From Nymphaea colorata (Eukaryota > Streptophyta > Magnoliopsida > Nymphaeales > Nymphaeaceae), in assembly GCF_008831285.2 (NCBI RefSeq), contig NC_045151.1, forward strand, positions 3,407,544 to 3,471,543: 64,000 bases of DNA, in the 5' to 3' direction. Below are positions 56,416 through 64,000 of this stretch, piece after piece. Positions within the stretch are counted from its first letter, which is position 1, and each line of letters starts with the position of its first letter. Made by a program: the position numbers and the translations under genes. Below the pieces are notes generated by a model. The model did no database searches. It saw nothing but the letters and a program-made list of their open reading frames with translations, and was not told the origin of the DNA.

Positions 56416-58245
56416 ACCAGCTTACACATTGAACATTTGAAAGCTCCATCGGCAGTGTCGAGGAAAAGGCTGAAGAAACATTGCGAGCATCTAGCAGTGG
56501 GGGTTGGTGTTGGGATGGGTTGGTTGACAATCACACTGCCCATCTTCTTCATTGAAATTAAGAGTGGAGAGCTGGTATAGGAATTAGCATTTGACACATT
56601 GAAATTCCAACTAAACCGCTGAACAAGGAGCCTTTGCTTTCACTGCAGTCTTAACTATTATAGTGCTTGTTAAAATATGTGTGAATTAAAAGGGATGCTG
56701 CTGGTTGTATCATGCTTGCCTGTTAATTATTTAGATTTTTCGTTACCGTATATGTTTTTCCGATGCATCACTTTTATAAGGATATATAGGTAGTTCACTT
56801 GTTTGGGAGAAAATCTGCGTATCTGTTAAAAGCAGAGTAGTGCAAGAAGGACAGATAAATTAAACCTCCACCCACCTTTTCATATATTGGGTATGATACA
56901 ACAAGAGAGCCAAAAACCCCCACCCTTTCATCTTGGTGTCTCAAGGTGCAGCCTGCATTGAGTATCCACCCCTTCTATTCTATGAAGGTGGTTTAAATAG
57001 AAGGGCATTCAACCGAAATGGTTCTTCAGTTTCTCTTTTTCCAAAAATTGGTGCCTGTCTTCCCTTTTCCAGTTTTCTTCAATTTGTTCTTTAGTTGTAC
57101 ATCAACGTGGAGAAACATGTCACTAATGTTGGACCATTAAATGGAACAAGAAAGTAAATGTAGCTGCATCATGGGTGCAATCCATAAGTTAACATATACG
57201 AATTATATTCAATACGAACAGGTCCAGATCCACATATGCAAATGGGTTGGATTTGGATCATCCAAAAATATTAGATTTGGGCTAGGTAGAACTTGAATAG
57301 AATAATTAATATAAAATTTATATACATGCATATATGATTGGCCTTGATTAGTATATATATATATACTATGACGCATGTTTAGCAATAGAACTGATCAATG
57401 TATGCGTATAAAAGTTTGCCTCAAGAATATCAACTATGCACCTGTCAAATATTTAACTAAAAAAACTCATAACAAACTGAAGGGGGAAAATTTGAGCCCC
57501 ACATTTCCATGATAGCTATGAAGGTTAATTAGACAATTAGCTTCGTTTTTGCCAAATTTTCTTCCCAAAACATGTTTCCCGTTTTTTGTCTTCTGTTCAA
57601 TAAGAGAAGTAGAAGAAACAAGAATATTTTCTATTTTTCTTTTGCCTTCTATTATCTATTTATCTTGGGGCCCAAGCCTTGTCCAATCATTGGTTGAGAA
57701 GTCACAGCAATGATCCAACATTATTTGACTAACTCAGTTGTTCGAGACAAACTTATTTTAATATCCAAATTGAGGATCAAGGCTCACCTTATGTGCTCTG
57801 ATTTTTGAAAGGAGCCGAGGAAAGGGCGGAGTCAGTTTTTTTTTTTCTAAATATATAATTAACAAAATTTCAATTGTGCTTGAAGCAGTGCTGACTTGGG
57901 TCTTCAGAGCTGCCCCATATAACTGGATCTAGGTTCAACGAAATCCCACATGCAAATTCAAAGTTTCAGATTGAGCTCTGTATATGCTCCAGGAAACTCC
58001 CCACCTATCTATGACCTTGGTTGAAGAACCTTTTGTAAAGAATGTATAAAATCAAGAAATATCAAGACGATTAGATCTAAGCAATTCCTTCCCGGATCTG
58101 TTTCATATAGCTAGGGGAAGAGTACCTTTGGCCCTACTTCTCATTGCAAGGTCACCAACTGTTTTGTAGACAAATAACAGCCTCCTCTCTTCAAACCACT
58201 TTTCTCCTCTCTACCACCACATGCTTTTAGAGTGACTCAAAAAAA
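56416..58245. other. AT-rich spacer
   Basis: No gene recognised. A (TA)n tract lies at about 57352-57365. One 71-codon minus-strand frame (56382-56597) with two CxxC pairs has no known homologue that I recognise. Confidence 0.35.
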
Positions 58246-58450
58246 TCTTCAAGGGGGTTGGCAAAATGGTTATGGTAGAGGCTGATGGCCGGTTCCCGTT
58301 TTAAATCCCCGTAGCATCAACCCTGTGTATTGCAAAAGGGGGCAACTGACATGCAAATTGAAGCACGGCGGGGGTAACCTTGAGAGGATAAGGAGTTGAG
58401 TGGAAGCTTTGACCTTTATTTGGGCGCTGAGAAACCCCAATTCACCTAGA
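58246..58450 (+). repeat. SINE-like sequence with Pol III-type boxes
   Basis: GGTTGGCAAAATGGTTATGGTAGAGG holds a box A-like TGGTTATGGTAGAGG, and GGTTCCCGTTTTAAATCCCCG a box B-like part. Downstream GATAAGGAGTTGAGTGGAAGCTTTG recurs in reverse at about 22480. Suggests a dispersed SINE family. Confidence 0.4.
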
Positions 58451-59741
58451 GAGATAGAAAAAAAGCTAATCAAACTTATGTCACACAATAGAAATGGTTG
58501 AGAAACAATATATGTACACCATATTTATATATGGGTTACTTTCTAAGTTCACAACGACGAACCGACAAAATTAAAGGACTTGTTCACCCACCAAGTTCTT
58601 TTTCATTATAAACCAAGAGCTCACTGAGTTTATTACTAGTAGACAATCAAGGACATCAAAACATATCTATTAGCTTCAGCCTCATAGCAAAGGAGTAATT
58701 GTGCACAGAAAACTTACCAAACCTCACTTTACTTAATGAGATATACCAGCCTTCATGTCAATAAACCAGCATTTTATATTAGAACAAAGAGAAAACGTTT
58801 TGGAACAAGGGATACCATCTGACCAGAAGCTCCACGAAGAACATGGATACAAATAGAAAATTGGTGTTTTCCATTCAAATTTGAATTTCATAGAAACATT
58901 TAATAACAAAAGGAAGTAAAAAAAAGGATATTAAAGTAAATAACATCAATACATAAAAGCCTTCTTGATGGCAGAGCTAAAAATTTTTGGATGAGGAGCA
59001 CTAATGATATATATTTTAAACTTGAAAGGGCACTCATATATAAATAACAACTAAGGTCTTAATGTGTAATTAAAGCAATTTAATGTGGACTGATGTCATG
59101 CCAGCCCACACTTGTTGGTTCTCCATAAAGAGACCAAATTTGGGGCGAGATCTAGAGCTCTCCAGGCGGAAATGACAAATTTGCCCCCATTATTTTTGCC
59201 ATTTTCACTATATTTCATTTGTTGTTTTAGCTCTATTTTTCTCAAACTTGAACCATATCTCTAATGAAATCGTTTTAATACATTCATGGCACTTTAAATA
59301 AAAAAACTACTAAAAATGCACAGAAGAAAACATTTATATTGAAGGCTGGCCTTCTACTTTATTAACCAAAAGCTTTGCAATACAAAGCAATTCCAGACAA
59401 AAATTGCCATACAAGACAAGAAACAATAGAGACTGCAACATTACAGTGACGCAATGTCTTCAATAGGATCTTCATTCGAGGACAGTGGAAGTTATTAAGA
59501 ACAAGACTTTCTCATACTCTCTTAACACATCAAGAGATAGAAATTAGAAGAAGAGAAAGGAAAAGAACACATAAAGATTTACTTGGTTAGGAGAAAACAC
59601 TGAGCAGTTTTTACTATCATAGAAGAACATAAAGTACAAGCAAAATGACACCCTCATAAACATGGGGATAGAGCAAAACCTGCTATTGGATCCACAAAAA
59701 TTGAGGAAGACTATCAAGTATGAATCTCCAATAAAAGTCTC
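58451..59741. other. AT-rich spacer
   Basis: I see no gene, RNA or transposon terminus in it. Confidence 0.4.
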
Positions 59742-60160
59742 CACTACAAAAAAAAAAAAAAGGATTTACCGATGCGTGGAAAATCTCATGTCAGTGAACG
59801 TCAACTTTTACCAATGTCAGGAATCAAATGTCAGTGAATATGAATTTTCACCAACGTTTAGAGGCAGACGTTGGTGAAAAGCTGCCTTTCACCCTTGTGT
59901 TGCTACATTATGTCGTTGAAGTTTGCATTTTCCCGAAGTCCGCAACTTAGACGTTGGTAAAAGGTCCTAATTCAGACATTGGTAAAGTACTGAAAGCAAG
60001 CCAGTTTTACCGGTGTGTGACCGTTCTCACATCGATAAAAGTTTTTTTGGATGAATAATTACCAAGGTTTGTCACACACGTCGGTAAAATTTGACTTTCA
60101 TTGACATGTTGAGACTAGTCATTTATCACCAATGTTTTTGGTAAAGTCTTCCCCAACTTA
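59742..60160 (+). mobile_element. CACTA (En/Spm-like) transposon 5' terminus
   Basis: CACTACAAAAAAA at 59742 is the standard CACTA end. It is followed by more than ten copies of a (c)gttggtaaa / accgatg(t)cg motif in both orientations through 60150. After that come a CT-rich leader and a donor-like AAG|GTTAGT near 60288, like the 5' UTR of a CACTA transposase gene. No transposase coding and no opposite end were found in the window, so it is truncated or its far end is unrecognisable. Confidence 0.75.
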
Positions 60161-61019
60161 TTACCTCCACCCAAACCCTTCTTCTCCTTTCTTCTTCTTC
60201 CTTTTTCTTCCCATTGGTGATTTTCCTTCCATTTTGTCGCGAGTGGAGGTGTTCTTCATCATTTTTGGAGGACTTGAAGCTTAAGAAGGTTAGTCGCTCA
60301 ATCTTCTAGCCCGTTTTTCTTCTTGTATATGATTTTAGATAATAACATGCTTATAGGGTATGTATCCAACTTTTTCTGGTGAGATCCCGCCATTTTCCAG
60401 TAGTTTTGGCCATGAAATTTTGCAAGAATATTTGTTGAACTTAGTACCTTCAATTTGATATATTAATTGCATAAAATCTCAACACAAACACGAAACCGCC
60501 AAATTTTTCCCAATATCTTTTCTTGTCAAATTTCGACGTCAATTTTTGACCATGTCTAATTCAACTACACATATACTTATTTGCTAAATATTAGTGTGAC
60601 TGGTTGTCGTTTGAATGTGTTTTTAGAGGTTTGAATATTTATGATCCCTAGCCTTTTTAACCATTCGACCAAGTGTTTGAATGATTGAAAACTTATAATT
60701 TTATTGAATCGCTTAAATTGTAGCATCATTTAGGAATTATGTAGCAATATTTTTGCCCTTCAAAACAGCCTTAAAGCCATCTCAACCACTATTTATCATA
60801 TGAAAGCAGTTGGAGACTTGATTCCTAGGGAAGTATCAACCTTGCTAAGGAGCACTTGGCAACTATCCACCATTAGGTCTCTCAACATTAGCAAAAGGCC
60901 CAGATAGATGGTTGGTATTAGTTGCTCTTCATTCACACTCCAATTTGAATATATGAACATCAGAAAAAGCTATATGGTAAAGGGCCAATCGGTTGACATC
61001 TTTATACATAGATATCGTC
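60161..61019. other. Probable internal sequence of the CACTA element
   Basis: CT-rich leader (60180-60300) then AT-rich intron-like sequence. No conserved domain seen. Confidence 0.3.
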
Positions 61020-61185
61020 TATATATATATATATATATATATAGGGGCGGAGGGAGGGGCCGCCTGGGCCATGGCCCGGGTGAGCGTAGGAAAACAAAAA
61101 AATTATATTGAAAAGATTAATTTTTTTTAGTTTGGTCCGACCCGTCGCTCCTCTTGGCCCGCCCCTAAAAAAAATCCTGGATCTG

Positions 61186-61241
<56 letters not shown>

Positions 61242-61367
61242 ATTAATTTACAGTGTCAGTGTTTGTGTTTGTGTATTCTCTGTGTGTGTGTGTCCGCACT
61301 TGTGAGAGAGAAGACATGTGTTGTTTTGGACGTGGTTGCTGAGGTTGTGTGTGTATGCATGGACACA

Positions 61368-61414
<47 letters not shown>

Positions 61415-61430
61415 GTGAAGTGTTATTGCC
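61020..61430. repeat. (TA)n, MITE and (GT)n/(GA)n microsatellite block
   Basis: (TA)n at 61020-61041, a short element with AGGGGCGG / CCGCCCCT ends at 61043-61166, (TA)n at about 61188-61239, then TGTGTG and GAGAGA runs to about 61410. The element seems to lie within a TA microsatellite. Confidence 0.8.
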
Positions 61431-61748
61431 GAGGTTGGCTGCAGGAATAACAATATCATATGGTCAAGGGCAGAGGCTGTGGGCTACATGCAGCCAATTG
61501 CCTACAGGGATCCCAAAAAACATATTCTTATTTTATATTGATATTTCTATGTAATTTTCTCATTCATATATTGATATCCCTTAAAAGTTTAAAATTTTAT
61601 ACTTAATGCCCCTTAAGCAGAAATTTCTAACTCTACCCGTGCATGGTAGATAACTATGTTCCATGCCGCACACGCTCCATTCTCTAACATTGTCACTGCC
61701 CCTTTGGTTGCCTATCAAAAGACATCAAATATGAAAATAAGAAGAGAA

Positions 61749-61750
<2 letters not shown>

Positions 61751-61837
<87 letters not shown>
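61751..61837. repeat. Long (TA)n microsatellite
   Basis: About 43 TA units without interruption. Frames reading Ile-Tyr repeats across it are artefacts. Confidence 0.95.
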
Positions 61838-61842
<5 letters not shown>

Positions 61843-62500
61843 AAGCTTGTTTCTTAGCTTCATTTGACTTTTTTTTTTAACTTTTATTACTATACATAAA
61901 AAAGAAAGACAGTGAAAGAAGGAAAAAAAGAGCCGCACCCATGTCATCAGCAGCAGCACCAGTGTCGTGTTGACATGGGTGCGACCGTGTGTGACGTAGT
62001 GATACGGCCCACCCTTCGGCGTCCAGGACGAAGGCCGCAGCCGGCACCGAGAGCACGAGAAGCCATGCACAGCCGGCGGCCAAGGTGGCCCACGCGCCAG
62101 GTGGAGGGGATGGCTGCCCCGGAGCGAATCAAAGAGAGGCTACCACAGGAGGACGTGGGCCAGGCATGGCCCGGAAACACACACGGGAGGTTAACCCTGC
62201 GGGCCGACAGAAGGCGCACACCGCTGAGGCGACCACCACGGGAGGTTTAGCCTCCCTCGCCCAAGCCGGGGCTAGGGCAGAAGGGACTGAGGGGGACGGC
62301 AGCACTGACGACTGCCGCCTGGCCGACCAGCGGCCAGGGCAGAGCGACGTACGGGCGCCAGGCGGGCTGGCCGACGCCCCGGCGCGCGGCCTACCAGGCG
62401 ACTCGGCAACACTCGGGCGAGAGGGCTCGGCAGCGACGGATGAGCCCCAGCCGGGAGGAGCTCCTGCGGGACACGGGTGTCCTTTTGACGGGACATGTCC
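61838..62500. other. GC-rich region upstream of the LTR
   Basis: Composition changes abruptly from AT-rich to GC-rich near 61930. A hairpin of CGCACCCATGTCA and its complement lies at 61933-61983. Long frames on both strands are expected at this GC content. This may be part of the LTR or of an older element. Confidence 0.4.
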
Positions 62501-62509
62501 CCGCTGTGA

Positions 62510-63339
62510 TGCCTGACACGACGAGGGGAGCTGGACACTGTATAGGGGGGACACTCAGGGAATAACCGGACACGGGTCCGAACTTGTAAGGCGGGTTGGT
62601 CCGTCATTTTTGTAGACCCGGATCCATGCGCAGTCTTATGGATCCGGGCGCGGACTTTTGGGGGGATCCGGACTGGGGTCCGGACCCGCTTTTCTTGACC
62701 CAATTTTGGGACCCGGGTCTCTTGAAGACCCGGGTCGACTCACCACCCCCGACCCGGTTCGACAAGACTGTCGAACCGGGTCTTTGGTCGGCCATCTCCC
62801 ACGCGAGCCGTGGGAGGCCGTTGGCCCTTCCTCCTCCTTTAAGAGGGGAAGGCAGCCATTGTTGATCCCTTATGCTTTGAAGAAGAATCCCAAGAGGGTC
62901 ATCCCTGGACGAGCATTCCCAGAAGGTCTCCGGACGCCATTCTCGGCGGCAGCTCCCTTGGATTCCGACTCATTCATCAATGAAATCGAGGTTCTGTTCT
63001 TCCCCTTCTTCCTCTCATTGTGACTGCGTTTCCTGACTCACCCAAGCTTCCATGGCTGCTCTCGTTGAGTTCTCCTCCGCCTGAAGCCCATTCCGGGTTG
63101 GGGAGACTCCACCGATCGCTGCCCACACCTTCCGCCGTTCCCATTCGATCAACCGACGCCCAAATCACCCACGAATCCCACCGTTCGCCTCCCTGTCCCT
63201 GCGCAACCTCCCTGCTCTTCACCGCTCCCTCCAGACCAGTTACTGTTCCATTGGGTTTCTCCCCCTCCGAGCGAGATCCTGGCGGATTTGGACCGTGGTC
63301 GGCTGCCTCCGGCACCCCTCTCGGCCACGGGCTCCAACA
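62510..63339 (+). repeat. GC-rich 5' LTR of a further LTR retrotransposon
   Basis: The right end is set by CTCCAACA just before a primer-binding site. The left end is uncertain; TGACACGACGAGG near 62514 is one candidate. It contains GGGTCC/CCGGGTC repeats, a perfect hairpin of GACCCGGTTCGAC with its complement at 62750-62781, and a TTTAAGAGG promoter-like site near 62836. Confidence 0.6.
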
Positions 63340-63342
63340 AAC

Positions 63343-63354
63343 TGGTATCAGAGC
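63343..63354 (+). promoter_or_regulatory. Primer-binding site of the second LTR retrotransposon
   Basis: TGGTATCAGAGC, matching the initiator tRNA-Met 3' end, three bases after the LTR end. Confidence 0.9.
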
Positions 63355-64000
63355 ATTCGCACGGCTAGGGGAGATCGAATCATCAAGACTGTTGTTGCTG
63401 GACCACCGAAACTCAGGCGCCGTGAAGAAGGGCGTTGTTCAGATCGGAGGCGCTGTTTTCTGGCGAGGTTTCAGCTGTCGAGCTCCAACACATTATCTTC
63501 ATCTGTATCTTGGGAGCACTGTGGAATTTTCTGGCGATTTTTGGATCTTCCCAAATTGAGCTACGGATTTTTGAAGACACCCTGCTGTTTTCGGCGTTTT
63601 ACCCCTCTTCAACGGGTTTTTGCAGATTTTGATCGATTGGGTTGGGGATTTCTTGCGATTCAACGGCTGATCAATCCCGAAAAAATTGATCCCCCCTTGG
63701 TTAGTGCATTCCCTAAGGTTTTCCTCAATCTAATCTTGTTTTTCCTCTGCATTTGAATCTGCTTCTGTCGTTTTTTTCATTTCCGGTGACACCCGAGCGT
63801 TCCGATCGTTCTGCGGTTTAATTTGTGTGGATGAGTATACCCGAGGATTCTTGACTTGATTCCGAGCGAGCCTTGGATCATCGATTTTGGTCAAGAAATG
63901 GCATCGAAATCTCAATTTGAACATCACCGGCGTTTTTTGAAGCTTTTCCGGCGCGAACGGAGTTTTTCGACGAAAACGATGATCCTGGCGGAATATTCCA
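63355..64000 (+). mobile_element. Internal leader of the LTR retrotransposon, cut by the window end
   Basis: Non-coding leader downstream of the primer-binding site. No gag domain is reached before position 64000, so I cannot say whether it is Copia or Gypsy. Confidence 0.6.

Noticed and set aside
61656-62070. Ile-Tyr repeat proteins
   Set aside because: Pure translation of the TA microsatellite.
62085-62703. Long GC-rich frames on both strands near 62.1-62.7 kb
   Set aside because: Four frames are open at once, as expected at this GC content, and the region runs into an LTR.
1-64000. CRISPR array or bacterial operon structure
   Set aside because: Repeats are ~313 bp or simple microsatellites, and genes have spliceosomal introns; this is plant nuclear DNA.

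Overview
The window is nuclear DNA from a flowering plant. It carries intron-containing TIR-NB-LRR (TNL) immune receptor genes, type I MADS-box copies, Copia, LINE, hAT-like and CACTA-like transposons, long (TA)n/(GA)n microsatellites and a satellite-like array. TNL genes are essentially absent from grasses, so a dicot, magnoliid or early-diverging angiosperm is likely. I cannot name the species.

Layout. 195-3548 is a tandem array of ~313-bp units with a ~1,048-bp higher-order period. 3549-4611 and 9818-10390 hold decayed minus-strand Copia integrase remnants. Into one of these a young Copia element (4612-9817) inserted, with 288-bp LTRs and a TAATT target duplication. 10713-17002 (minus) is TNL gene 1, four exons in consistent phase, with a divergent TIR domain and a CACTA-like fragment in its first intron. 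17-35 kb is a transposon-rich spacer: hAT-like elements, small inverted-repeat elements, a MADS-box pseudogene, a Copia RT/RNase H remnant, and a small LTR element whose 5' LTR was itself split by an insertion carrying a foldback repeat. 35619-40114 (minus) is TNL gene 2, in the same orientation, with canonical TIR and NB-ARC domains. Its third exon carries a one-base frameshift that a cryptic in-frame splice acceptor could bypass. 40.9-45.8 kb contains two decayed LINEs. 50.5-52.5 kb contains a 440-bp hairpin element and then a large inverted duplication of a MADS-box gene. 53.67-54.46 kb is a third, partial TNL copy (start of the NB exon plus intron), followed by an LRR receptor-like-protein pseudogene. 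59.7 kb onward is a CACTA terminus, long TA microsatellites, and the GC-rich LTR and primer-binding site of another LTR retrotransposon that runs off the window.

How it fits together. The probable host genes are the two TNLs, and possibly the minus-strand MADS copy. TNLs sense pathogens in the cytoplasm or nucleus: the TIR domain is an NAD+-consuming signalling enzyme, NB-ARC is the nucleotide switch, and the LRR is the sensor. Two receptors, a partial third copy and an RLP pseudogene within about 45 kb look like one disease-resistance cluster being reshaped by duplication and transposons. Exon borders, lesions and repeat arms were read by eye; no alignment or database search was run.
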